Source: Astropecten irregularis (Eukaryota; Echinodermata; Asteroidea; Paxillosida; Astropectinidae). From it: DNA of 64,000 nucleotides. Shown piece by piece: positions 1-11,559 of the stretch; positions within the stretch are counted from its first letter, which is position 1, and each line of letters opens with the position of its first letter. The notes under the pieces were generated by a model. The model saw only the letters and a list, made by a program, of their open reading frames with translations. It was not told the DNA's origin and made no database searches. The position numbers and the translations under genes were made by a program. Where the stretch lies: the NCBI GenBank assembly GCA_963971285.1, contig OZ020254.1:6014001-6078000 (forward strand). The letters run 5' to 3'.

Positions 1-704
1 GCGTTGCCCGCAGAATGTTAACATTTCTTATAGCCACACACTTCACTAATGGTTTCACGTAGTACACCTTAGCTTATTTGCGATAGGGACTTTGCCTTTT
101 CCAATTTGCGAAAAATAGAACAACGCATGCAATATTACGCACGCAGAGGTGACCATTGCAGTATTTCTCTTCAAAGACATGCTTAAAGGGGCAGAACATG
201 TATGTCATGCTGTTCAACATGCTGTGAACATGTAGGTTATGTTTTTATCGTATGATATTTTATAAAAAAAAAAAATACCTCCACCATTAAAATTTGAAAT
301 CGGCTTCTGCGTAATTTTTTTTGGATTCCTTATTGTTTTGTTTCTTGTTAATATTATTTTGTTCGAATTCGTGTTTTTGTTGTTACATGTATGTTGAATT
401 TGTAGGTTTAAGTTATTTGTATAATTTGTATTAATTGATTAATTGATTCAATTAATTAATAAATTCAGGTGTGTTAATTAATTAATTAATTGACTTTGTA
501 TTTGAATTGTTGTTATCTTAAGATCTTTTAAAACAATTATTATGCTTTAATTCTACTTCATTTTATGTTATTAATCTATTTTTATAGAGGGATATGTCAC
601 CGAAATATTGGTTCATTTTTTACTTCCTTTTGTAAAGCTTCCAGGCCGAAAATGACGCCGCGATGTTTTTTTTATCAGTTACCAATTCTATGCTGTATCT
701 TTAA

Positions 705-1061
705 AGGTAATATCATACTTTGATTTTAAACAAAGAAATGCAGATTCATGGGCAAAAATATCAAGACAGATACATTAACAGTCATCTATGAAAATTTCAG
801 TCCCATACGGTGCCCACTTTTTGAGAAAACAGTGAAAAACAGCCACAGTATTTCTTAAATATTTTCTCTTTTATTTTTGATCTTTTAAAAGATCATAAAG
901 ATTTTTAGTCGTTGTTTTGCTAATTTCTGGATAAATACACTATTTCAGGCGGAAAAATTTTAGCGGTATGTTTCTACCATCACCATCCCCACACGCTGTA
1001 AGTTATACGTAAATCTGTGAACATTTCTGTTTTGCTTTCTTACCAAAGTATGATACTACCT
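705..1061 (-). mobile_element. TTAA MITE, family A, full length
   Basis: The 357-bp element is flanked by TTAA at 701-704 and 1062-1065. The termini are AGGTAATATCATACTTTG and CAAAGTATGATACTACCT. It is in reverse orientation relative to the reference copy at 15,308. It carries the family's central palindrome GATCTTTTAAAAGATC and the shared core words. It has no coding capacity and is probably moved in trans by a piggyBac-type transposase. Confidence 0.9.
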
Positions 1062-1264
1062 TTAAACCATTCCGTCTCTATCTATAATACATGTATATCT
1101 TACATATTGGAGTTAAGCAATGGGTGTCGGAGTTTCATCGCAACGTGAATTTAACGCGCGCTGTCTGTATCCACAGCACTGGCTATCACTCAATGTATTC
1201 ACCATCCCCTTTGGGTTACAGAGAACAACAACCCAAAAGTTGATTGATGTCAACATTATCTTAC

Positions 1265-1402
1265 CTTCCAGGCCCCCAAGAAATTCACGGGGGCTTTTTA
1301 CTGGCGGCACTATTTTAACTGCATTTTCAGCGACTTTTGAGTTTGAAACGACTCGAGTTGCCTTGCCGATGGCTAGCAGTAATCGCTCATTGAGTTTTAC
1401 AG
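1265..1402 (-). CDS. Candidate coding exon, possibly the next GnRH-precursor (GAP) exon
   Basis: A 138-nt segment on the minus strand lies between a pyrimidine-rich acceptor (ending CCTATGAAG, AG at 1404-1403) and a strong donor (GGAAG|GTAAGA, 1264-1259). It is open in one frame and would encode 46 residues, phase 1 at both ends. The peptide is helical and charged (NERLLLAIGKATRVV, then a stretch ending PPVKSPREFLGGLE). It lies about 5 kb downstream of the GnRH exon on the same strand. The end of the segment loosely resembles the SPLRDLKGALES part of vertebrate GnRH-associated peptide, which may be chance. The GnRH exon ends in phase 0, so a direct join needs a weaker acceptor (AAAG before TTC, exon start 1433) or an extra exon. 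It could belong to another gene. Confidence 0.45.
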
Positions 1403-1961
1403 CTTCATAGGACAACAGAGTGCATGGAATGAACTTTAATCTTAAGCTGTGTATTAATATTGGCGAAGGTTCATATTCTATTTCGGTTTATGGGATGATA
1501 GTTTATGTCTTATTTATTCTATTTACATGTCCTATAGCGCTTTAAACAAAATCATCATACTTCATTTTCAAGTTGAACAACTGCAACTTTCGTAGCATTC
1601 TTATATGGGCAAGCACTCTTGTCATGAAGCCGAATAGTTTATTTGAGGAGTTGTGAACTGAAATCCCTATGGAAACAACAATAATTGCTTGTGGCCATTG
1701 TACAAGAGTTACTGGCACTTTTTGGCGCAAATGTCAACGTCTCAATATAGATTTGAATGATTTGTTGACGTGTTGTCTTCCATATTCGAGGTGTTGATAT
1801 GGTGTGATATGATTCTGTCACAATTATCATTAATAATAATAATAAATACAATTAACTGCCACTTGGCACCTTTTTGGCCTATACTCTTATTATAAATGAC
1901 AACCCGATACAGCTTTGCCAACGTTGTAAAAGTATGGTAACTACTTGTGATAGTCTGTTTG

Positions 1962-2075
1962 TCTTGTGATTGGTTTGCAGCGCGTTATGACGTCATTTCT
2001 TTTTTACAAGAAGACTCACAGACGAGCCACGTACTATCCCATGGCAACCAAAGTACTAGCCCATTGGCAACCAAT
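1962..2075. promoter_or_regulatory. CCAAT/CRE cluster
   Basis: It contains ATTGG, a CRE palindrome TGACGTCA (1,988-1,995) and two GGCAACCAA words (RFX-like half-sites) next to CCAAT/ATTGG. It lies on the GnRH side of the candidate exon at 1.3 kb. Function is unproven. Confidence 0.3.
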
Positions 2076-2967
2076 GTTCTAAGTACTCCGCGCCGCACGG
2101 TACCCAGACGTATACCCTAGCGTACAATGTGTAGTATGTCACCTGACCTCGAACCCAAGTAAATACTCCCAAGGTTGCACCCAAGTAAATAAACTCCCAT
2201 AGACAACAGTGATAAATCATCAAACTTCAAAAATCATTTAAAAATATACAGAACTCTCACAGCTGTTCAAGTTACACAGAAAAATGATGACCAACATGTC
2301 ACCTTTCATTTTCTTTTCAATTTATGGTAGGGTGACCATTGAATTTTTGAGATATACTCATTCTCAGCTGAACACCCCTAAAACAAGGTATGGATCACTC
2401 CAGTCAAAGAAGCCATTTTCAAAAAAACATCCCTCTGCAAAGCGGCTGAAATAGACCCACTTTCTCACCCAATTGCATCAAAAATGGTCACAAATGGAAG
2501 CCCAGAGTCCAGGCAGGAGGTCCAGTGCCATATTTCTTCAATCCCTCATTTTCATAGCTCTCACAACTCTCTTATTTAAAATATATTGAGTGCTTAACTT
2601 TTATTAATGAGCTCGGCGGACGGATTTTGGCCCTATTTACTTGGGTGCACCCCCAACTAAAATACTGTCATCATCGAGAAAACGGTAAAAAAAAAAAAAG
2701 CCGATTTCCATTGTAGTTACAGGCATCATATTTTGATGGATTTGTCCCATTGCTCGGTGTCATGATATATGAATTTTGATAACTGTAGATGATTTAAAAT
2801 GAAAATCTTTTCTCACCGGAATCAGCAGGAGCAATGATGTGATACATCTATGTCTGTAATCAAGAGCTAAGTGAAGGTGACCTAAAGATTTCATAACCTA
2901 TATCTCTTTGTTATTTCTTGGCACATTTGCCCAAAACACAGACACCGTGTCTGTATGGTAAAGGCTA

Positions 2968-3250
2968 ATGGCTTCCCATCTCCACTGGATGCAGCTTAAC
3001 ATGCCGTATGGTTCCTGGACACAAAAAATGGTGGCTAGAGGCGAGAAAGACGTAGATGTATTAGTCGGCAACTGTCGACAGGCGGGGGCAGAAATAAAAA
3101 GCCTTTTGGCTAGAGGACGCGCACAACACCTGCTCAAAAAACTGTATCCATACATCAATGGCCGTAACGTCCTAGGAGCTACGGCCCGGGGTATAGATGA
3201 GCTCTATCCGTCTCACATCAATTTTGCCCAGAATACGTCGACCTCTGATC
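2968..3250 (+). CDS. Hypothetical ORF before the TTC repeat
   Basis: The ATG-initiated frame has protein-like sequence (EKDVDVLVGNCRQAGAEIKS, then LLARGRAQHLLKKLYPYING) until it runs through the (TTC)n/poly-T tract as poly-Phe. A stop lies just upstream (2,959). No family recognised. Confidence 0.2.
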
Positions 3251-3293
3251 TAGTTTTTTTCTTCTTCTTCTTCTTCTTCTTCTTTTTTTTTTT
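3251..3293. repeat. (TTC)n and poly-T tract
   Basis: CTTCTTCTTC units followed by a T run. Confidence 0.95.
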
Positions 3294-4428
3294 TACGTCC
3301 AAGTTGCCGCTGAGTTCTTGTCTTCCAAATGAAATCGGATCCGGCGGCATGGCGTACGTGTGGGGGTGGCTTTGGTGCATGTGTGTTTGTATGTTCTTGG
3401 AAGGTTACGGAATCAAAGATGATCCGAGCGATAACACAGTTTTCATTCACTATCGCGCTGGATCTAGCTCCTTTGCCCGGAACGCAAAGATGGGACACGC
3501 GTCATTATGCCATGTGATTATACAGGCTATCGACTGTGTATTACCTCCGGTATATAGTTGGGTAAGAGTACAAGACACTTGCCCCAATATTCGATAAATG
3601 GGACTCTGTAGCATAATTGGCGGTGTTACTCCCTCTTCACCTGTATCAAGTGATACAAACTGTGATTTCCTTATTTTGCGTATTTCACTGCCACCAGGGA
3701 ATCAGTGTTTGGCTATGAGCCAACAAAGGTTACAATAGAGAGAAAGAATGAGGTGAAGGGGGAAAATTAACAAACTAAAATCAGACAAACACCTTCGATT
3801 TGAAAGCCAAGATCTCTAAGAAATGTGATTTGCATGCCATTGGCGATTCCATTGTAACACATACAGCATTAACGAAATAGACTCAAGCTAAAGAGCTCAA
3901 GATATATTATTAAACACCCTCTGACGAAACTAAAGCATAAACCGTGTTCGTGTATGCTATTTACTGACTCTTTTTACGCCACTTGGGAACATGGCCGAAG
4001 GACTTAACGTAAAATGTTAATATTTCAACAAGCGCCCGTACGTTAGTAACTGTATACACCGTGTCGTATTTTATGTACTGCAGAGCGAAATTTTGTACAA
4101 TAAGCAAATCAGATATACATGTAGTTAATTAGGGAGATGGCCAATTGTTCTGTGTACGAGGGTTTTTGACTGATATGAGTTTCAAGAACGTCTATGTGTT
4201 TCTTTGAATTAATTGTTCAACTTTGAGGTAAGCATGTTTGCAATTATTATGCTGAACTGGGAATTCGTATGCCAGTGCAATGTATATGCGACAACACATA
4301 TTGACAAAATATCAACTATGGATAGACTGATTTTGGGCTGAAAAAGGAATAAAAAAAAACAAGATGAAAGACCACTCTCCCACAAAAGAGGGATATCTAC
4401 GAAAGAAATGATAACACTGTATGTTTAG

Positions 4429-4774
4429 AGGTACTATCATACTTTGGTAGCATAACAGATATTTCCACAGATTTACCTATAACTTACAGAATATAAAGAT
4501 GGTGATGGTAAAAACATACCGTTAAAACGTTTCTGCCTGAAATGCTGTATTTCTCCAGAAAAGAGTAAAACAACGACCGAAAATCTTTTTGATTTTTTAA
4601 AAGATCAAAAATAAAAGAGAAAAGACTTAAGAAATACTGTGGCTGTTTTTCACTGTTTTCTCAAAACGTGTGCGCCGTATGGGATTTTCACAGATGACTG
4701 TTATTGTATCTGTCTTGGTATTTTTACACATGAATCTGTATTTCTTTGATAAAAACCAAAGTATGATACTACCT
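4429..4774 (+). mobile_element. TTAA MITE, family A
   Basis: The left end is AGGTACTATCATACTTTGG after TTAG, and the right end CCAAAGTATGATACTACCT before TCAA. The target duplication is mutated on both sides, so this is an older insertion. Its central palindrome is degenerate but recognisable. Confidence 0.85.
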
Positions 4775-5734
4775 TCAAACATCGCAAATTGCAGACAGCT
4801 TTTTTTAATATTATTTTTGCGCATTATCAGAGCTGGATTTCAACATTAGGACAGCAAACACTGGTCAGGGAACGCACCCAGGGCTAGTAGAGTCAGTTTT
4901 GTTTCTCTGAATAAAAGCAGGGCTATGGTAAAATATACCCCTAGAAAGTTGTATTGCGACATGGGACTTTTTCAACATTGTGGAATAGTGTAGAATCGTA
5001 GAAAAAAATAAAGGGCTCATCTAAACAAAAAGAGAAGTTCGGTGGGGTAATCGAAAAAAAAATTGTTTGAACAATTCTTCTTTTGGGGGGCATTGAGCGA
5101 GGAAAACAGAAGCCATAACTAGATATTACTTTGTAATTTGACTCCTTTCCATCAATACATTTTAAAATATTTATTTATGCGTCTTGTTCCTGGAATTAGT
5201 GAAGCAGCCTGACTTTAAACTAGCCTGTGGGGTTCTGTACTTTACACAGAAATGATTGATTGGCAGTTTGGAAGGAAACACGATTTGCCGTCGAAACCAA
5301 TACTGCCACGGTATCCTTCCGGACGTGCGATACGCCCCCACTGACGCGGGAAACTGTAGCTATCAACGCTCGATTTAAAAGTCAAATTGATGGGAGAAAA
5401 ACCTCAATTTGAGTGGCAGAAATAAAAACCGCAGTACTGGAAAAAAGTTTTGTCATATGCGAATTCGAGTACTGAATTACTGGTGGACGTGCCAATTGTC
5501 TTCTTATCCAATGTTGTGTCCATATTTGAAGGGTCAGTTTGTGCACAGTTGTTATTACCAATTGCACATTTCCAAACTTTGTGCGATGGATATTAATTTT
5601 CGGACACGGCAGACGTGATGTGGAATAAACACACATCATCATGCACACGAATATAAAAGGTTGGTATATAGAGAACGGTGTACGTTACGGTCCCCATTTT
5701 ACGGCTCCCAATTGCTTATGTCTGGATGTGTGGC

Positions 5735-5957
5735 CTTTCTCAAAACTCAGTTTATGATCAGTCTCCGGCTTCGTCTCTGTAATCCATATGCTGAAAATAT
5801 AGGTTGTGGCTTTTCATTAAAGCTGAAGCTCTGTTCTCCTTTTTCAAACCAGAGAATCTACTTCCGAACCGTAGCTAAAAGTCTCTATTTTGAAATGGAT
5901 TCACAAGATGGAGCCGGAGCCTGAGCCTGAGCCTGAGCTGAGCTTTGAGAAAGGTCC
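5735..5957. repeat. Degenerate family D MITE copy
   Basis: It shares the internal block AACCAGAGAATCTACTTC and the right-end GGAGCCTGAGCC repeats with the element at 6,187-6,391. The left terminus is eroded. Confidence 0.55.
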
Positions 5958-6186
5958 CTGACTTATTGGTCTAATGAGAGATTTGTAACTGGGCGCCATC
6001 TTTACAAGGCAGGCTGGAGCGAAATCACACGACTCCAGTTTTTCAAACTTATGTATAACTGAAATCAATTAAAAATCCTTTAAAGAATGTATTAACACAA
6101 CAGTGTGATAACTTGACACTTTGGGCATGATTGTATGTAATATATGATTCACCCATTGAAACGGCCTTACGATTCTTAATAACGTG

Positions 6187-6391
6187 GGGCGTTTACGAAA
6201 CGGCGGATTAGGCTCAGGCTCCAGCTCTGTCAGTACTGAACATAGAGGTTGTGCTTTTTTATTCAAACCAGAGAATCTACTTCAGAGCCGCAGCCAGAAG
6301 TCTCTAATTTGATACCAGTTATTTCAGAATGAAATCACGAAATGGAACCGGAGCCTGAGACGGAGCCTGAGCCTCCGTTTCGTAGCGGCCC
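6187..6391. mobile_element. MITE (family D) in the GnRH intron
   Basis: The inverted termini begin GGGCGTTTACGAAACGG on the left; the complement of the right end reads GGGCCGCTACGAAACGG. Both continue into Pro/Glu-coding GGCTCAGGCTC repeats. The element starts only about 44 nt downstream of the GnRH exon's splice donor. Related sequences lie at 5,735-5,957 and 48,165-48,403. Confidence 0.75.
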
Positions 6392-6435
6392 TTCACGTCA
6401 TCGGCGAGCAGCCTGCGTCTAGTTTCCTGACTCAC

Positions 6436-6594
6436 CCTTAATACATCGCTACCAGTCATGTGTGAACTCCTTTTACCGCCTGGTCCCCAGCCCGGGGTTT
6501 TGTAGTGTATCTGCGCACTGCATCGTTGAATTCCTCCTAAGAGAATAAACGTCATTAAGATGGTAGCAAAGACTGTGACTTTCATGTCGGCCAT
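6436..6594 (-). CDS. GnRH-type neuropeptide precursor, coding exon with signal peptide and hormone
   Basis: This exon encodes the start of a secreted neuropeptide precursor. Residues 1-27 form a signal peptide (start MADMKV, hydrophobic core VFATILMTFILLGG, cleavage after CSA). Residues 28-40 are QIHYKTPGWGPGG and residues 41-42 are the dibasic site KR. Processing would give an N-terminal pyroglutamate and a C-terminal amide, with the last Gly as amide donor, as in GnRH-family hormones that signal through G-protein-coupled receptors. The exon is well bounded. A pyrimidine-rich 3' splice site (AG at 6598-6597) lies 2 nt upstream of the ATG, and the donor GTGAGT follows codon 53 (AGG) at 6435-6430 in phase 0. 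Eleven residues (SSHMTGSDVLR) follow the KR before the intron. The frame stays open past the donor to about 6319, but that stretch enters a MITE and is read as intron. Known echinoderm GnRH peptides share the QIHYK-PGWGPG pattern. The exact species is inferred, not seen. Confidence 0.9.
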
Positions 6595-6596
6595 GC

Positions 6597-6635
6597 CTGT
6601 ATGACAACAAGAAATGAATCAAGAAGAAAAATCAG
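6597..6635 (-). promoter_or_regulatory. 3' splice site and polypyrimidine tract of the GnRH exon
   Basis: Read on the minus strand, a T/C-rich stretch (TTTTTCTTCTTGATTC, then CATTTCTTGTTGTCATACAG) ends in AG directly before GC-ATG. This implies at least one upstream, probably non-coding, 5' exon, as in vertebrate GnRH genes. I could not place that exon with confidence; the promoter-like block at 28.6-29.1 kb on the same strand is one distant candidate. Confidence 0.75.
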
Positions 6636-7348
6636 AGCAATGAATTGATAACATAAAAGTAAATTAAAGAAAAACATTTGAAATATTGACTAAATGAATA
6701 AATTCATCATTGTCATATCCTTAGATTTTAAACGATTCTTCAACTCATCGTGGTTGGAAAATGTATTGGTATTATAGCTAAGCCAAGTGTGTTGTGTGAA
6801 CATTGCAACATACATTCAACCGCTGATAGCTATTTCTGCATGTGTGGGAAAAAAATGCTTTCTTCTTTTCTTTTCTTTTCCTTTTACCTGTAATGTATTG
6901 CGATATGTCATTTCAAAGGTTAGTTGGCACTCGAAGCAAATGCATGTGAGGAATACTAGGATTCTTAAATGGTGCGTATATCCGGGGGTTAATCGAGAGC
7001 ATGAGAAGACTCCGTGATACCCTTTCCCCGAAAACTGTTCCAAGCATTTTCCTGATCGTTAAAGGTATATAATGCTGGTAATGGTGCTTTACTGCAAGAG
7101 AGAATTCATTTCAATCATCCATTTTTTAAGTGCTTATCTCAAAATTAAATCCCAAATTTTAATCAAAAGCGGTGTTTTGAGAAGAAACAATGAACAGCGG
7201 TTGGCATTTATTTTGGGGTAGGCGACCTTGAGTGGGACCGTCGAAGAATGCGTCATTTCGGTTGCTGCAATTAAAATATGAAGGTTTGATTTCCTCGTAT
7301 ATTTTGCTTGAATATATTGCGTTATATCACATAATAATCCAGACTTAA

Positions 7349-7540
7349 AGGTAGTATCATACTTTGGTAAGAAACCAAAACAGAAATGTTCACAGATTTA
7401 CGTATGACATTCAGGGTATGAAGATGGTGCTGGTAGAAACCTACCGTTAAAATGTTTCCCCCTGAAATGGTGTATTTATCCAGAAATTAGTAAACTTGAC
7501 AAGGACCGAAAATCTTTTTGATCTTTTAAAAGATCACAAA
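7349..7540 (+). mobile_element. TTAA MITE, family A, right half missing
   Basis: TTAA at 7345-7348 precedes AGGTAGTATCATACTTTGG and about 190 bp of family A sequence. Similarity stops just after the central palindrome GATCTTTTAAAAGATC. The right half and the right target duplication are absent. Confidence 0.8.
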
Positions 7541-8644
7541 AACTTAATGTTAGTTTCAACAAAGATAGTACTCCAGAATGAGATTTTAATTCTGATTTTT
7601 ATGCTACATTCCGTGACTTTGCATCGCTCTTCTCGTCTTTCTTGAACATGCATGCGGTTGAGCACAATCTTCCGATTACTTACAACGGAAATCCTGAAAG
7701 AATTCCGCTTCTTTTCTTGTCTGTTTTCGTATTCCTTATCCCACTGCGCTGGCACGTTTCTGACAGAGATATACACAGGGGACGTATACCGTGTAAATTC
7801 GCTTGTGATTTCATTCGTGCCTATACTTTACTTATAACGCATGGCAAACTGCATGCCAGTCTATTTCGACTCTTTTTTTTTTGTGGCAATTTGCGGAGTT
7901 CCGTTTACGTGAACAGTTGAAAATAAATCTTGCAATTCAGCAATGCACCGGAAATCCGTTCCGGAATACCGTAAATTCTGTTGAAAAGGGTATAGGCTGA
8001 GAGAAAAGACTGACGATTTAAAACAAAATGCAAGGAAGCGGGAGAAATACGGTCAATCCGTCCTTGTTTTTCTATAGTTACAATCCTGAATCGTTTTTTA
8101 ATAGTTCTGAATTAAGTTGAGCGCCCAAAGTATTGTAAGTATACCCATAGGAACGTCATACCTATTTTTTTTTGCGATAGCAATGAGAATCTGCCGCGGA
8201 GTACGTACACTGTACTCAGACTGAGGACAGAAGGATACATTTAAAGAATAACAATTAAGCTTCTTTGTCCTCGAAGGCTCGAACGGACTTCATTTTGTTC
8301 AAAATCGTCATCGGACGTACACTTGTGTGCTTATAGTCTATTTGAGTGTATAAAAGGACAAAAGGACAATAGAAAAGACAAAGCCATGTCCTCGGACAGT
8401 ATAAGAATAAGACATGTTTTTGGCATTATTGTATATAACCACTCCATTATTCCCCGTTTTCGTTGTTTCAAATTAGAATAGGTCCTTTGTTCTTCTTCTT
8501 CTTTTGGTAGCTTTACCCAGACAGTTTTCCTTTGCGAATGGTTTCATGGTGTCGACATCAACTATATACCAATAAGACTGTTGATCATGTATTGCGTCGG
8601 CCAGTGTGTTGTATTGAACTCAGCATCATTGGATGCTCTCTTAG

Positions 8645-8981
8645 AGGTAGTATCATACTTTGGTACGAGACCCAAACAGAAATGTTCACAGATTTACGTA
8701 TAACTTTCAGGGTATGAAGATGATGCTGGTAGAAACCGACCGTTGAAATGTTTCCGCCTGAAATGGTGTATTTATCCAGAAATTAGTAAAACAACGACCG
8801 AAAATCGTTTTGACCTTTTAAAAGACTTAAGAAATACTGTGACCGTTTTTCATGATCTTCTCAAAAAAGTGGGCACCGTATGGGACTGAAATTTTCACAG
8901 ATGACTGTGACTGTATCTTCCTCGATATTTTTGCCCACGAATCTGAACTTCTTTGACAAAAACCAAAGTATGATACTACCT
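8645..8981 (+). mobile_element. TTAA MITE, family A, full length
   Basis: The ends are AGGTAGTATCATACTTTGG after TTAG, and CCAAAGTATGATACTACCT before TTAA (8982-8985). There is a small internal deletion at the palindrome. Confidence 0.88.
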
Positions 8982-9862
8982 TTAAACTTATATAATAATT
9001 ATGCTTCGGACTGAATCTAAACAAGTGTTTTTGATCATTACCAACCCCATACCCTCTACACTTACTTCAAACCTTAAAATTCGAAAAGTCATCACTTTAA
9101 TACCATTTCTTGTTTATTCCCTGAACATTTGCAGTTCGCCCTAAATTCTCCCTGACTCATTAAAACAATCAGAGTTTTCCTGTCTTGAATTAGTCTTCGA
9201 ATCTAAATTAAATAATTACTTTTAATAATATCTTATTTGTCAAAATGCGGAGCAGATTAGTTAATTTTTGGTTTCGCTTCCTGGTTGCCGATTTTGGTTA
9301 TGCCCACTATTTATCGTAATTATATGTATTTATTTTTCTAATTTATTTGCATATTTTTAGCATTGTTTTCGTTTATTAGCATGCATTGATTATTTATTCA
9401 TTTGTATTTATTTAAGATAATCTCCAATGCGCTGGATAAAAAATATCTAGGGGTTACTGTCTAATCACGCGGGACATGATAATGATTATTGATGGCTGAA
9501 AGGCAAAAAAAGGCCATCTACCTCCGATTAACATGTTTTATTTTGTGGCACTATGCCAAGAATCCAGTGAAAAAAAAACCCGCAGAGTCAGTACAGTCTT
9601 ATCCAATTTAATTAAGCATGGATTGTGGATACATCACATGCGATTTAAAGTGGTATACCGACAGTTGGAAATAAATATACTACGAAGTATTTCTAAATCT
9701 CCTTGAGGATTACTAACGGCGAAACAAAGTGGAGCCAGGATCATTGGTTAAAAATGACTAATGCTAATACTAATTCTAACGAGCGAAGACTATCGAGTTG
9801 GAGTATTTACAGAGTATTTACAAAGTATATTTCGTTACTAAGTCGGTATAGCTTCTGTTTAA

Positions 9863-10147
9863 AGGTAAAATACATGATAGGTAAAGGTCACAGAACAGCA
9901 CTCATTCTTTGTATGATCAAACATGTACATGAAATAATAAACCTTTGAAAATTTGAGCTCAATCGGACATCTGAGTCACGAGAAAATAGCGAAAACCCAA
10001 CTCAATTTTTCTTATAAATTATGAAGAATGGTTTTGATCTTACCCGGAGATCAAAACTGTTTTCGGTCTTTGTTTTACTGGATAAATACAACATTTCAGC
10101 TGGAAATAATTTCACGGTATGTTTCTATCAGCACCATCTTCATACCT
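9863..10147 (+). mobile_element. TTAA MITE, family B, right end lost
   Basis: TTAA at 9859-9862 is followed by AGGTAAAATACATGATAGG and the family B interior (AGGTCACAGAACAGCACTC, GAGCTCAATCGGACATCTG). The copy ends at the shared words CAGCACCATCTTCATACC, without the expected right terminus. Confidence 0.7.
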
Positions 10148-10164
10148 TGAGTGAAAGGGGATAA

Positions 10165-11354
10165 CTAAAACAACTCAACTGAGGGTGTCTTTTACGTTTG
10201 TTCCAAAATTCGTCCAGACGAACGATCTTTGGAAAAACACTAAATCTTGATTTCCTCGAAAACCTCAGCATCTGATGAACCAAGATTTCCCATGGTAACT
10301 GTTTGCACTGTTTACGAACGGTTGAGTCCATTTTCTGTCTCAAACTCAAAAATGTTTCGGAGAGGCCTTGTAAATCCTGTACGTTCCCTTTAAGCATTGA
10401 AACCAAGACCAAGTCCGTACGATATGTGTCGGTTTAACAGTCCTCATATACATTATCTACTTTGTTCATCAATCATCCGCATCGTTGGCTGTGTCAGATT
10501 TGGCAACACTCTCAGAGTCAGAATTGGTTGATCCGAATTAGGAATGGCCTAATTATTGCCATCCGTTAACAACTACTGATCAATCTCTGCCACTGAAAAC
10601 TCAAGACAAAAAAAATTGCCTACGGGTCTATCTTTCCGCCAACAATACCCCACGACTCATTGGAAAATCATAGCCTGAGGGGGTTTGGGGATGCGGGCGG
10701 GGGTTGGTTTAGGGGCGAGAGATGGTGAAAATATCGCATTTTGTCATCACTGACACCCTTAATTCAGCGTGCGTGGTGAACAAAATCGGGTTATTTTTGA
10801 AAACCGGTATTTAAACAGGTGAATATAATTCGTCATGGTAAGATACGCCTCGTGGATATATAGCCCATCACGTCCAATGCATTATGCATGGGCACTAGTA
10901 GGCTTTTGCATTTGGAAAACAGTGAAGCAGGCAGTCGGACACACGTCAATTTTCATTGGGTATTACTCGTAAGAACCAGTTAACTACTTATTTTTTTCGC
11001 AATAACATCTCTAAATCCCTCTGCTTACTTCTTGTTTTGGTAAAACATTCCCGTATAGAATAATTTTTCCATTGATTAAGTGGAAATGAATAATGTATAA
11101 TTCAGTAGAATTTCTTCCGGCACATTTTAAATATCCGGCATATTTCTAAATAATTGGTACCGAATCATCATGATAACATTTGATAGAACTTAGTCTTATC
11201 GTTTATAGCTTCTGTCAGTCCTCAATCTTGGGGAGACATTTAAATCAGGAAAGGGTTTAAAGTTCATTGCTCCTAGAACTTTGGAAGCCAGAAACCGTTG
11301 AAAGCTCGGAAATCCCCCGGCATTCAAGCTCTGTCTTTGGGTAAATCTCCCGTT
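10165..11354. other. Unassigned stretch
   Basis: No recognisable gene or element; one C/G-rich purine stretch near 10,680-10,730. Confidence 0.5.
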
Positions 11355-11406
11355 TGGAGGGGGTGGGGGGGGGGGGGTGGGGGAGTTGGGAGGGGGGGGG
11401 GGGGTG
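11355..11406. repeat. Poly-G tract 1
   Basis: About 50 nt of G runs broken by single T or A; G-quadruplex-prone. Confidence 0.95.
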
Positions 11407-11559
11407 ATTCGTCACGAACAATTATATATTCAAACAGATTTGAGTTCGACTCCCTGGAAAACAAAAAGATGCTCAAAGCTGTCAGGATATTAAAGATAAG
11501 GCCGTGTCATTATCTGACGATGCACGCGGGGACAATATTTGTGATGGCTTAACAAGATC

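Larger units (their letters stand above)
1434..4428. other. Intergenic/intronic, mostly unassigned
   Basis: Apart from the regulatory cluster at 2.0 kb, the ORF at 3.0 kb and the TTC repeat, I see only short frames without splice or coding support. If the 1.3-kb exon belongs to the GnRH gene, this is intron. Confidence 0.5.

Noticed and set aside
2898..3158. Minus-strand 86-codon frame with several cysteines
   Set aside because: No signal peptide, no splice sites, no recognised cysteine pattern.
6319..6435. Continuation of the GnRH frame past codon 53
   Set aside because: A consensus GTGAGT donor ends the exon, and the continuation runs into a MITE found elsewhere; kept only as a possible retained-intron form.
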